Source: Billgrantia antri (GTDB lineage Bacteria; Pseudomonadota; Gammaproteobacteria; Pseudomonadales; Halomonadaceae). Taken from it: DNA of 64,000 nt. Location: assembly GCF_019430905.1 (NCBI RefSeq), contig NZ_JAHYCA010000003.1, positions 558,001 to 622,000 on the forward strand, read 5' to 3'. The notes under the pieces are model-generated. The model was not told where the DNA came from, searched no databases, and saw only the letters and a program-made list of their open reading frames with translations. The translations under genes were made by a program, and so were the position numbers. Shown here in pieces: positions 56,329 to 64,000 of the stretch (the first letter of the stretch is position 1; each line of letters opens with the position of its first letter).

Positions 56329-57291
56329 TCAGGCATCAATTCCAAGCTCGGCCTTCACAGCCTCGGCGCCGGGCTCGCCGTCACGCGTATCGACCCCCTC
56401 CAGCCAGGCATCGAGCACGTCGGGATTCTCCTGCAGATAGGCCCGAGCGGCCTCGCGCGGGTCGCTACCCTCGTTCATGATCTCGCCCATCAGGCGATTT
56501 TCCATCTCCAGCGTGAAGTTGAGGTTCTCGAGCAGGGAGCCTACATTGCTGCACTCCTCGGCAAAGCCGGCTCGAGTATTGGTATAGACGGTAGCGCCGC
56601 CCAGGTCGGGGCCGAAATAGTCGTCCGCACCTTCAAGATAGGCAATGTCGAAGGTGGTATTCATCGGGTGCGGTTCCCAACCGAGGAATACCATCCACTC
56701 CTCGCGCGTTACCCGGGCGCGTAGCTCGGCCAGCATGCCGGCCTCGCTCGAGTCGACCAACTGCCACCCCCCCAGGCCAAAAGCATCGTCATCGATCATT
56801 TGCTGGATCAGCTCGTTACCGTCGTTGCCGGCCTCGATACCGTGCAGACTGGACTCGAACTTATCGGCGTGTTCATCGAGGTCGGCGACCGACGTGACCC
56901 CGGCATCGTGGACGTACTGCGGTACCGCCAGGGTGTACTTGGCCCCTTTCAGGTTGGCTGACAGGCGATCGACTTCGCCCCGTTCGATGTACGGGTCACT
57001 GATCGATGCCATGGACGGCATCCAGTTTCCCAGGAAGACGTCGAAATCGCCGTTACGCATGCCCGAATAAGCAATCGGAACGGACACCGTGTCGACCTTT
57101 GTCTGATAGCCAAGCGCCTCGAGGACTTCGCTAGTCATGGCGGTGGTAGCCGTGATGTCCGTCCAGCCCACCTCGGCAAAGCGTACCGTTTCGCAACTCT
57201 GCGGCTCGTCGGCCCAGGCAGGGGCTACCAGCCCACAGGCGAGCATGCCAAGGCTCAGGGCGGTGGAATGCATGGCGATCGTCTTGTTCAT
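56329..57291 (-). CDS. choX: Choline/betaine ABC-type substrate-binding protein (ChoX-like)
   Basis: 320 aa. A signal peptide (STALSLGMLACGLVAPAWA) leads to a mature protein with ETVRFAEVGWTDITATTAMT, VPIAYSGMRNGDFDVFLGNW and FLGWEPHPMNTTFDIAYLEG, typical of the OpuAC/ChoX group that cages quaternary ammonium compounds with aromatic residues. The start at 57291 follows GAGGAG. It is divergent from betI across the putative BetI operator, supporting choline as ligand. No permease or ATPase gene follows; next on this strand are tRNAs, so it is an orphan here. Confidence 0.9.
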   Translation of the reverse strand: MNKTIAMHSTALSLGMLACGLVAPAWADEPQSCETVRFAEVGWTDITATTAMTSEVLEALGYQTKVDTVSVPIAYSGMRNGDFDVFLGNWMPSMASISDPYIERGEVDRLSANLKGAKYTLAVPQYVHDAGVTSVADLDEHADKFESSLHGIEAGNDGNELIQQMIDDDAFGLGGWQLVDSSEAGMLAELRARVTREEWMVFLGWEPHPMNTTFDIAYLEGADDYFGPDLGGATVYTNTRAGFAEECSNVGSLLENLNFTLEMENRLMGEIMNEGSDPREAARAYLQENPDVLDAWLEGVDTRDGEPGAEAVKAELGIDA

Positions 57292-57365
57292 TCGGCTCTC
57301 CTCTTGCGGATGAAGCATCGTTTGGACGAGTGGAATGCCTCGACGGGCTTAGTGATTTTATATTG

Positions 57366-57379
57366 ATTGAACGTTCAAT
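57366..57379. promoter_or_regulatory. Putative BetI operator
   Basis: Perfect 14-bp palindrome ATTGAACGTTCAAT in the 167-nt gap between choX and betI. Such a palindrome is expected for a dimeric TetR-type repressor and resembles BetI sites I know from other Proteobacteria. It could control both divergent transcripts in response to choline. Confidence 0.7.
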
Positions 57380-57458
57380 AAAAAAATGCCAAGCTAGTCC
57401 CAAAGGTAACCACGCATGGCCGTGGTTGCAAATCGTAACCGGCATCGGGAGAACGAAG

Positions 57459-58079
57459 ATGCCCAAGACAGGTATGGAGCCGATTCGACGCAGCCAGCTC
57501 ATTCAGGCCACCATGGCCGCCATCGACGAAGTCGGTCTGGCTGATGCCACCGTGATGCGCATCGCCCGGCACGCCGGCGTCTCGGCAGGCATCATCAGTC
57601 ACTACTTCGGCGGCAAGGATGGCCTGCTCGAGGCCACCATGCGCCAGATCCTGAGCGACCTCGGCGAGGCAGTGGCCCAGCGCCGTCGCCAGCTCGTCAA
57701 TGGCTCGCCGCGAGAGCACATCGGCGCGATCATCGACGGTAACTTCGACCGCAGCCAGATCATTGGACCGGCCGCCAAGACCTGGCTCGCCTTCTGGGCC
57801 AGCAGCATGCACAAGGCGCAGCTTCAACGGCTTCAGCACGTCAACGACCAGCGACTCTACTCTAACCTGTGCTGCCAGTTCCGCCGACTGATGCCACATG
57901 AAGAGGCACGCGATGCCGCCCGCGGCCTGGCCGCCATGATCGATGGCCTGTGGCTGCGCGGCACCCTGAGCCCAGAAGGGCTGGATACTGAACGCGCCCG
58001 ACGCCTGGCACACGCCTACCTCGACCAGCTACTGACCGGCTACGAAACCTCCCTTGCGTCCACAAAGGAGACAGCATGA
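57459..58079 (+). CDS. betI: Choline-responsive TetR-family repressor BetI
   Basis: 206 aa (E. coli BetI 195 aa). The start [20 protein letters not shown] and helix-turn-helix [20 protein letters not shown] followed by [13 protein letters not shown] are the BetI signature. [20 protein letters not shown] belongs to the ligand domain. The ATG at 57459 lies behind GGGAGAACGA. It overlaps betB by 4 nt (ATGA). Confidence 0.96.
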   Translation: MPKTGMEPIRRSQLIQATMAAIDEVGLADATVMRIARHAGVSAGIISHYFGGKDGLLEATMRQILSDLGEAVAQRRRQLVNGSPREHIGAIIDGNFDRSQIIGPAAKTWLAFWASSMHKAQLQRLQHVNDQRLYSNLCCQFRRLMPHEEARDAARGLAAMIDGLWLRGTLSPEGLDTERARRLAHAYLDQLLTGYETSLASTKETA

Positions 58080-59545
58080 CAGCTTCCAACACCGAGACCC
58101 TCTTCATCGCGGGCCGTCGGCAGCCGGCCACTTCCGGCGAAACCTTCGACGTCATCAATCCTTATGATGGCAGCTTGTTGGCCAAGGTCGAGCAGGCCAG
58201 CCAGGCCGACGTCGACCGCGCCGTCGAGTCGGCACGGGAAGGCCAGCGCCGCTGGGCCGCCATGACCGGCATGCAGCGTGGTCGCATCCTCAATCGTGCC
58301 GTCGCGCTCTTGAGAGAGAGGAATGACGAGCTTGCCGAGCTCGAGACGCGCAATACCGGCAAGCCGATCAGCGAAACCGCCGCAGTGGACATCGTCACCG
58401 GCGCCGACGCGCTCGAGTATTATGCTGGCCTGGCGCCGGCCATCGAGGGCACCCAGATTCCGCTGCGCGAGTCGTCGTTCGTCTATACCCGCCGCGAGCC
58501 GCTCGGCGTCATCGGTGCCATCGGGGCCTGGAACTATCCCATCCAGATCGCCTGCTGGAAGGCGGCGCCGGCATTGGCGGCAGGCAACGCCATAGTGTTC
58601 AAGCCCAGCGAAGTCACTCCGCTGACCGCAATGAAGCTGGCCGAGATCTTCACCGAAGCCGGACTGCCCGATGGTGTGTTCAACGTCGTGCATGGCGACG
58701 GCCGCGTCGGCCAGATGCTGACCGCGCACGAGGGCATCGCCAAGGTGTCTTTCACCGGTGAGGTGGGCACCGGCAAGAAGGTGATGGCCGCGGCCGGCGG
58801 CTCGACGCTCAAGGACGTGACCATGGAACTGGGCGGCAAGTCGCCGCTGATCGTGTTCGCCGATGCTGACCTCGAGCGCGCCGCCGACGCCGCGATGATG
58901 GCCAACTTCTACTCCAGCGGGCAGATCTGCACCAACGGCACGCGGGTCTTCGTCGAGCGCTCGGTGAAGCAGGCCTTCGAGGAGAAGGTCGCCGAACGCG
59001 TGGCACGTGTCCGCGCCGGCGACCCGCTCGACCCCAGCGTCAACTTCGGCCCGCTGGTCAGCTTCGAGCATCAAGCCAAGGTGCTCGACTACATCGCATA
59101 CGGCAAGCAGGACGGTGCCCAGGTGCTGATCGGCGGCGAGCCCTTGGCCGAAGGCGATTTCTCCCGCGGCGCCTGGGCGCCGGCCACGGTGTTCACCGAT
59201 TGCAGCGACGATATGCGCATCGTACGCGAGGAGATCTTCGGTCCGGTGATGTCGATCCTCGTCTTCGACGACGAGGAGGAACTGATCCGCCGCGCCAACG
59301 ACACCCACTACGGCCTCGCCGCCGGCGTGTTCACCGAGAGCCTGGCCCGAGCGCATCGCACCATTCATCGCCTCGAGGCTGGCATATGCTGGATCAACAC
59401 CTGGGGCGAGTCGCCGGCGGAGATGCCGGTGGGTGGCTACAAGCAGTCCGGCGTCGGCCGCGAGAACGGCATCGAGACCTTGGCCCATTACACCCAGACC
59501 AAGTCGGTGCAGGTGGAGATGGGACCCTTCGAGTCAGTGTTTTAA
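58076..59545 (+). CDS. betB: Betaine aldehyde dehydrogenase
   Basis: 489 aa. Oxidises betaine aldehyde to the osmoprotectant glycine betaine. It has the catalytic Cys in [15 protein letters not shown], the base Glu in [13 protein letters not shown] and [38 protein letters not shown] is the typical BetB stretch. It is distinct from the PuuC pair earlier in the window. Overlaps betI; betA follows after 241 nt. Confidence 0.97.
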   Translation: MTASNTETLFIAGRRQPATSGETFDVINPYDGSLLAKVEQASQADVDRAVESAREGQRRWAAMTGMQRGRILNRAVALLRERNDELAELETRNTGKPISETAAVDIVTGADALEYYAGLAPAIEGTQIPLRESSFVYTRREPLGVIGAIGAWNYPIQIACWKAAPALAAGNAIVFKPSEVTPLTAMKLAEIFTEAGLPDGVFNVVHGDGRVGQMLTAHEGIAKVSFTGEVGTGKKVMAAAGGSTLKDVTMELGGKSPLIVFADADLERAADAAMMANFYSSGQICTNGTRVFVERSVKQAFEEKVAERVARVRAGDPLDPSVNFGPLVSFEHQAKVLDYIAYGKQDGAQVLIGGEPLAEGDFSRGAWAPATVFTDCSDDMRIVREEIFGPVMSILVFDDEEELIRRANDTHYGLAAGVFTESLARAHRTIHRLEAGICWINTWGESPAEMPVGGYKQSGVGRENGIETLAHYTQTKSVQVEMGPFESVF

Positions 59546-59636
59546 GTATCAATGAAGAGACCCGTCATTGCCGCTCGCACACATATGTAGTGTCTGCCCA
59601 AGGCAAGCGCGGCTGGCTGCAGCGAGGGGCGCCGGG

Positions 59637-59721
59637 GACAAGCCGAAGAGGAGGTCCTACGCCATGGATGGCGTAGGTAGCGCCCAGGGAAGGGTTCACA
59701 GCGCCTCCTCGCAGGCTTGTC
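59637..59721. repeat. Nested hairpin element between betB and betA
   Basis: Three stems nest inside each other: GACAAGCC (59637-59644) with GGCTTGTC (59714-59721); GAGGAGG (59648-59654) with CCTCCTC (59704-59710); and the apical CCTACGCCAT/ATGGCGTAGG (59656-59677, 2-nt loop). It occupies the betB-betA gap and looks like the structured intergenic repeats seen in Halomonadaceae. A role in mRNA processing of the bet transcript is possible. Confidence 0.65.
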
Positions 59722-59786
59722 GACGGATCAGCCCCGAGCGACCCCGTTAGCAGGCCCGATCCGCCGCGTTACCAGTGAGAGATGTT

Positions 59787-61478
59787 ATGTCCCAGATGCA
59801 TGAATTCGACTACGTCATCATCGGTGCCGGTTCCGCCGGCAACGTGCTGGCCACCCGTCTCACCGAAGACGCAGACGTCAGCGTGCTGCTGCTCGAGGCG
59901 GGCGGCCCCGACTACCGCTTCGACTTTCGCACCCAGATGCCCGCCGCGCTCGCCTATCCGCTGCAAGGCAAGCGCTACAACTGGGCCTTCGAGACCGACC
60001 CGGAGCCGCACATGAACGGCCGCCGCATGGAGTGCGGTCGCGGCAAGGGCCTCGGCGGCTCGTCGTTGATCAACGGCATGTGCTATATCCGCGGCAACGC
60101 GCTGGACTACGACAACTGGGCCAACCTGGCAGGCCTCTCGGACTGGCGCTACGTCGACTGCCTGCCCTACTTCAGGAAAGCCGAGTGCCGCGATATCGGA
60201 CCCAACGCCTACCACGGCGGCGACGGGCCGGTCAGCGTGGCCACGCCCAAGGAGGGCAACAACGAGCTCTACCGCGCCTTCGTCGACGCCGGCATACAGG
60301 CGGGTTACCCCGAGACCGAGGACGTCAACGGCTACCAGCAGGAGGGCTTCGGCCCCATGGACCGTTTCGTCACTCCCAAGGGGCGCCGCTCCTCCACCGC
60401 CCGCGGCTACCTCGACCTGGCCAAGCAGCGCGATAACCTCACCATCGAGACCCACGCCACCACGGACGTGATCGAGTTCGAGGGCAAGCGTGCCGTGGGC
60501 GTGCGTTACCTGCGCCGCGGCCAGGCGCAGCAGGTTCGCGCCCGCCGCGAGGTGCTGCTGTGCGCCGGGGCCATCGCCTCGCCGCAGATTCTGCTGCGCT
60601 CGGGAGTGGGCAACCCCGAGCACCTGCGCGAATTCGATATCCCTCTGGTTCACGAGCTGCCTGGCGTCGGCGAGAATTTGCAGGACCATCTGGAGATGTA
60701 CATCCAGTACGAATGCAAGCAGCCGATCACGCTCTACCCGGCGCTGAAGTGGTTCAACCAGCCTAAGATCGGCGCCGAGTGGCTGCTGCTCGGTAGCGGC
60801 ATCGGCGCCAGCAACCAGTTCGAGTCGTGCGCCTTCATTCGTACCCACGACGAGGAGCCCTGGCCCAACCTGCAGTACCACTTCCTGCCCATCGCCATCA
60901 GCTATAACGGCAAGAGTGCGGTGCAGGCACACGGCTTCCAGGCCCACGTGGGTTCGATGCGCTCGGAGAGCCGCGGGCGCATTCGCCTTACCTCACGCGA
61001 CCCCAAGGCGGCCCCCAGCATCCTGTTCAACTACATGGCCAAGGAGAAGGACTGGCAGGAATTCCGCGATGCCATTCGCCTGACCCGCGAGATCATCGCC
61101 CAACCGGCCATGGATCCCTACCGTGGCCGTGAGATATCGCCGGGGCCGGACGTGCAGAGCGACGAGCAGCTCGACGCCTTTGTACGCGAGCACGCCGAGA
61201 CCGCCTACCACCCATGCGGCAGTTGCCGCATGGGCGAAGGCGACGACGCCGTCGTCGACGGCCAAGGCCGCGTGCATGGCCTGGAGGGGCTGCGTGTAGT
61301 GGATGCCTCGCTGTTTCCGGTGATCCCCACCGGCAACCTCAATGCCCCGACCATCATGCTGGCCGAGAAGATCGCCGACCGCATCCGTGGTCGCGAACCG
61401 CTGCCGCCCTCCGACGCGCCCTACTACGTGGCCGGCGAGAGTCCGGCCCGGCGCGAGCCCCAGCGTCGCTTGAGCTGA
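59787..61478 (+). CDS. betA: Choline dehydrogenase
   Basis: 563 aa membrane-associated FAD oxidoreductase of the GMC family; oxidises choline to betaine aldehyde. The FAD motif is [20 protein letters not shown], then [20 protein letters not shown], the second GMC signature [17 protein letters not shown] and the catalytic His region [13 protein letters not shown] / [20 protein letters not shown]. The ATG at 59787 fits the family; a GTG at 59775 is in frame upstream. Spacing from betB is unusually large because of the hairpin element. Confidence 0.97.
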   Translation: MSQMHEFDYVIIGAGSAGNVLATRLTEDADVSVLLLEAGGPDYRFDFRTQMPAALAYPLQGKRYNWAFETDPEPHMNGRRMECGRGKGLGGSSLINGMCYIRGNALDYDNWANLAGLSDWRYVDCLPYFRKAECRDIGPNAYHGGDGPVSVATPKEGNNELYRAFVDAGIQAGYPETEDVNGYQQEGFGPMDRFVTPKGRRSSTARGYLDLAKQRDNLTIETHATTDVIEFEGKRAVGVRYLRRGQAQQVRARREVLLCAGAIASPQILLRSGVGNPEHLREFDIPLVHELPGVGENLQDHLEMYIQYECKQPITLYPALKWFNQPKIGAEWLLLGSGIGASNQFESCAFIRTHDEEPWPNLQYHFLPIAISYNGKSAVQAHGFQAHVGSMRSESRGRIRLTSRDPKAAPSILFNYMAKEKDWQEFRDAIRLTREIIAQPAMDPYRGREISPGPDVQSDEQLDAFVREHAETAYHPCGSCRMGEGDDAVVDGQGRVHGLEGLRVVDASLFPVIPTGNLNAPTIMLAEKIADRIRGREPLPPSDAPYYVAGESPARREPQRRLS

Positions 61479-61499
61479 GCATCTACGCCACCACGTCAT

Positions 61500-61531
61500 G
61501 CGCCCCGCCATCGAGCGGGGCGCCTTCGTTC
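61500..61531 (+). terminator. Terminator after betA
   Basis: A 9-bp stem GCGCCCCGC/GCGGGGCGC with a 6-nt loop, 21 nt past the betA stop, followed by CTTCGTTC. The tail is weakly T-rich. Confidence 0.6.
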
Positions 61532-61626
61532 GTGCCTTTCACTGGGCTGGTCACCTGTACCAAGATGGGCTAGGCTGACACATTCAAACAACTGTTCTAA
61601 ACATGAACCAAGGGAGCGCTGAAGAA

Positions 61627-64000
61627 ATGCTCACCCTCATACTGCTGATCCTCACCGTCGCTGGCCTGCTGGCGCTGTTGCGGCGCGAGGCCGGCGCCAT
61701 GCCGATCCTGGCAATGCTCGGCGGCCTTGGCCTGGTGAGTCTGCTGGTGTCCCCGGTGCTGGGCGTGCTGCTGCTGCTCGGCGCGGCAGTCGTGGCCGTG
61801 GCCGGCCTGCCGGCACTGCGCATCCAATGGCTCACCCCGCGCCTGTTCGCCATGTTCAAGCGCGTCTCGCCCAAGGTCTCCGACACCGAGCGCATCGCGC
61901 TGGAAGCCGGCACCGTGGCCTGGGACGGCGAGCTGTTCTCAGGTCGCCCCAAGTGGGACAAGCTGATGAGCTACCGCGACGATGGTCTGAGCGAGGAGGA
62001 GCGCACCTTCATCGAGCACCAGTGCTCGGTGGCAGCGGGCATGTGCAATGCCTGGGAGATCGCCAAGGAGCGTGCCGACCTGCCTGAGGAACTGTGGCAA
62101 TACCTGAAGCAGGAAGGCTTCTTCGGCATGATCATTCCCAAGGAGTACGGCGGCCTCGGGTTCTCCGCCAAGGCTCAGTCGCTGGTGCTGCAGAAGCTCT
62201 CCATCAGCGAGACGCTGATGGTCACGGTGGGTGTACCCAACTCCCTGGGACCGGGCGAGCTGCTGCTCAAGTACGGTACCCAGGAGCAGAAGGATCACTA
62301 TCTGCCGCGCCTGGCCGACGGCCGCGAAATCCCCTGCTTCGGCCTCACCGGCCCGCGCGCCGGCAGTGACGCCACCTCGCTGCCCGACACCGGCATCGTT
62401 TGCAAGCAGGTGATCGACGGTAAAGAGGTGCTGGGCCTGCGCCTCAACTTCGAGAAGCGCTGGATCACCCTGGCGCCCATCGCCACCGTAGTGGGCCTGG
62501 CCTTCCGCCTGTTCGACCCCGACCACCTGCTGAGCGAGGAAGAGGATCGCGGCATCACCCTGGCCCTGGTACCGCGCAACACCGCCGGCATGGAGATCGG
62601 TCGTCGCCACCATCCCATTGGCAGCCCCTTCCTCAACGGCCCGATCAAGGGCAAGGACGTCTTCGTCCCGCTGGATACCATCATCGGCGGCACCGAGATG
62701 ATCGGTCAGGGCTGGCGCATGCTGGTGGAGTGCCTCTCCATCGGCCGCTGCATCACCCTGCCCTCCGGCGCCAGCGGCACCTCACGCTATGCCCTGGGCT
62801 GGACCGGCGGCTTCGCCCGCATTCGCCGCCAGTTCAACGTCCCGGTAGCGGAAATGGAGGGCGTGCAGGAACCGCTGGCACGCCTGGCCGCGCTGGGATA
62901 CATCGCCCAGGCTGCGGTCTACCAGACCGCCAATACCATCGATCGCGGCGAGAAGCCGGCGGTGCCCTCGGCGATCCTCAAGAGCCAGCTCACCGAGTTC
63001 CAGCGCATCGCGCTCTCCGATGCCATGGACATCCACGGCGGCAAGGCAGTGACCCTGGGCCCGCGCAACTACCTGGGTATCGGCTACAGCGCCAACCCGG
63101 TGTCGATCACGGTAGAGGGTGCCAACATCATGACTCGCAACCTGATGATCTTCGGCCAGGGCGCGATCCGCTGCCATCCGTACGTGCTCGAGGAGCTGGC
63201 CGCCTCGGACAGCAACGATCTGCCGGCCTTCGATCGCGCCTTCTTCGGCCATGCGGCGCTGGTCTTCGGCAACGCCGCCCGGGCCTTCACCATGGGACTC
63301 GGCATCGGCAAGCCGGAGGTGCCCTTCGACGCGGTGGCTGCACCCTATGCCCGCGACATGGCGCGCCTCTCGGCCGGCTTCAGCCTGTGTGCCGATGCCG
63401 CCATGGCCAGCCTCGGGGCCACGCTCAAGCAGCGCGAGATGCTCTCGGCGCGGCTGGGCGACGTGCTCTCCAATCTCTACCTCGCCTCGATGGTGCTCAA
63501 GCACTGGCAGGAGGGCGACAAGGTGGAGGGCGAGGCGGCCCTGCTCCACTACAGCTGCACTCATCTGCTGCAGCGCGCCGAACAGGCCTTCGACGAGTTG
63601 TTCGACAACCTGCCCAACCGCGCGCTCGCCGGCGTGCTACGTGCCGTGACGATGCCGTTGGGGCGGCGTTGGAAGCGCCCCGCCGACCAGTTGACCCGCG
63701 AGATCGCCCAGGCGGTGTCGCGCGACACGCTGCTGCGCGCCAAGCTGCTCGCAGCGGCCTGGCAGCAGAACGACGGCGTGAAAGACAATCCCCTGGCTCG
63801 CTACAACGCGCTGCTCGCCGACTACGACCGCGCCGAGGCGCTCTACCGTACGGTCAACAAGGCCTACGCCAAGGGCGAACTGCCGCCTGAGGCGCTGCAC
63901 CCCGAAGCTCGCCTGGAGGCGGCGCGTGAAAAGGAGCTGGTCAGCGCGGAGGACGCCGAGTTCATGCGCGGCTTCGAAGCCGAGGTGCTGGAACTGCTTA
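61627..64000 (+). CDS. fadE: Acyl-CoA dehydrogenase FadE, 3' end beyond window
   Basis: Partial: 791 codons from the ATG at 61627 to the right edge with no stop (E. coli FadE 814 aa, so little is missing). It catalyses the first oxidation of fatty acyl-CoA in beta-oxidation. Two N-terminal membrane helices (LTLILLILTVAGLLALL, LGLVSLLVSPVLGVLLLLG) set FadE apart from short acyl-CoA dehydrogenases. The dehydrogenase core has GMIIPKEYGGLGFSAKAQSL, CFGLTGPRAGSDATSLPD, and DAMDIHGGKAVTLGPRNYLG, followed by the FadE-specific C-terminal domain. GGGAG lies about 10 nt upstream. CAAACAACTGTTCT (61585-61598) weakly resembles a fatty-acid regulator (PsrA-type) site. Confidence 0.95.
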   Translation, partial: MLTLILLILTVAGLLALLRREAGAMPILAMLGGLGLVSLLVSPVLGVLLLLGAAVVAVAGLPALRIQWLTPRLFAMFKRVSPKVSDTERIALEAGTVAWDGELFSGRPKWDKLMSYRDDGLSEEERTFIEHQCSVAAGMCNAWEIAKERADLPEELWQYLKQEGFFGMIIPKEYGGLGFSAKAQSLVLQKLSISETLMVTVGVPNSLGPGELLLKYGTQEQKDHYLPRLADGREIPCFGLTGPRAGSDATSLPDTGIVCKQVIDGKEVLGLRLNFEKRWITLAPIATVVGLAFRLFDPDHLLSEEEDRGITLALVPRNTAGMEIGRRHHPIGSPFLNGPIKGKDVFVPLDTIIGGTEMIGQGWRMLVECLSIGRCITLPSGASGTSRYALGWTGGFARIRRQFNVPVAEMEGVQEPLARLAALGYIAQAAVYQTANTIDRGEKPAVPSAILKSQLTEFQRIALSDAMDIHGGKAVTLGPRNYLGIGYSANPVSITVEGANIMTRNLMIFGQGAIRCHPYVLEELAASDSNDLPAFDRAFFGHAALVFGNAARAFTMGLGIGKPEVPFDAVAAPYARDMARLSAGFSLCADAAMASLGATLKQREMLSARLGDVLSNLYLASMVLKHWQEGDKVEGEAALLHYSCTHLLQRAEQAFDELFDNLPNRALAGVLRAVTMPLGRRWKRPADQLTREIAQAVSRDTLLRAKLLAAAWQQNDGVKDNPLARYNALLADYDRAEALYRTVNKAYAKGELPPEALHPEARLEAAREKELVSAEDAEFMRGFEAEVLELL

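Overview
The window is one contiguous stretch of GC-rich gammaproteobacterial chromosome. Gene content and order (mreBCD-maf-rng-yhdP; gatCAB; hemA-prfA-prmC; TPR lipoprotein-lolB-ispE-prs-rplY-pth-ychF; betIBA) and high coding density point to the family Halomonadaceae, most likely Halomonas or a close relative. The taxon is an inference from synteny and protein style. I see no rRNA, CRISPR array, transposase, integrase or prophage genes.

Layout. 1-5804 (minus strand): cell-shape and envelope cluster mreB-mreC-mreD-maf-rng-yhdP; yhdP runs off the left edge. 5985-9253 (plus): gatC-gatA-gatB amidotransferase. 9416-36485: a large amine and polyamine catabolism region, entered through a PuuR-type repressor and interrupted by a chemoreceptor gene, rmuC and a LuxR-type regulator. 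It contains (a) a block with agmatine deiminase, a class III aminotransferase, an NhaC-family transporter, a puuC-type aldehyde dehydrogenase and an M20 carbamoylase-like hydrolase (14387-21369); (b) puuD-spuC-puuC (22073-25751, minus) divergent from a first puuA-like ligase gene (25984-27360); (c) the operon puuB-puuA-potF-potG-potH-potI-puuB (28209-36485, minus). 36721-41366 (minus): hemA-prfA-prmC-lrp-moeB. 41597-48535 (plus): housekeeping run from a TPR lipoprotein to ychF. 48588-56252: two tRNA-Met genes in inverted orientation enclosing an M18 aminopeptidase, the Prc protease, a GGDEF/EAL protein and three tRNA-Asn genes. 56329-61478: choline-to-glycine-betaine locus (binding protein, betI, betB, betA). 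61627 to the right edge: fadE-like acyl-CoA dehydrogenase.

How the genes fit together. The 9-36 kb region could take up putrescine (PotFGHI) and degrade it by the gamma-glutamyl route (PuuA, PuuB, PuuC, PuuD) or by direct transamination (SpuC plus PuuC). The agmatine block lacks the usual nitrilase-type AguB but carries an aminotransferase, an aldehyde dehydrogenase and an M20 ureido-acid hydrolase. This suggests a route from agmatine to GABA in which the carbamoyl group stays on as protecting group until the last step, analogous to the glutamyl group in the Puu pathway. I consider this the most interesting lead in the window.

Other points of note: two puuC copies about 99% identical over 1415 bp in direct orientation and 7.7 kb apart; an apparent AUU start for mreC; a nested hairpin element between betB and betA; a heptanucleotide tandem repeat between pth and ychF; and a secreted protein ending in AGGGG repeats. 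All coordinates, motifs and difference counts were read by eye from the sequence.
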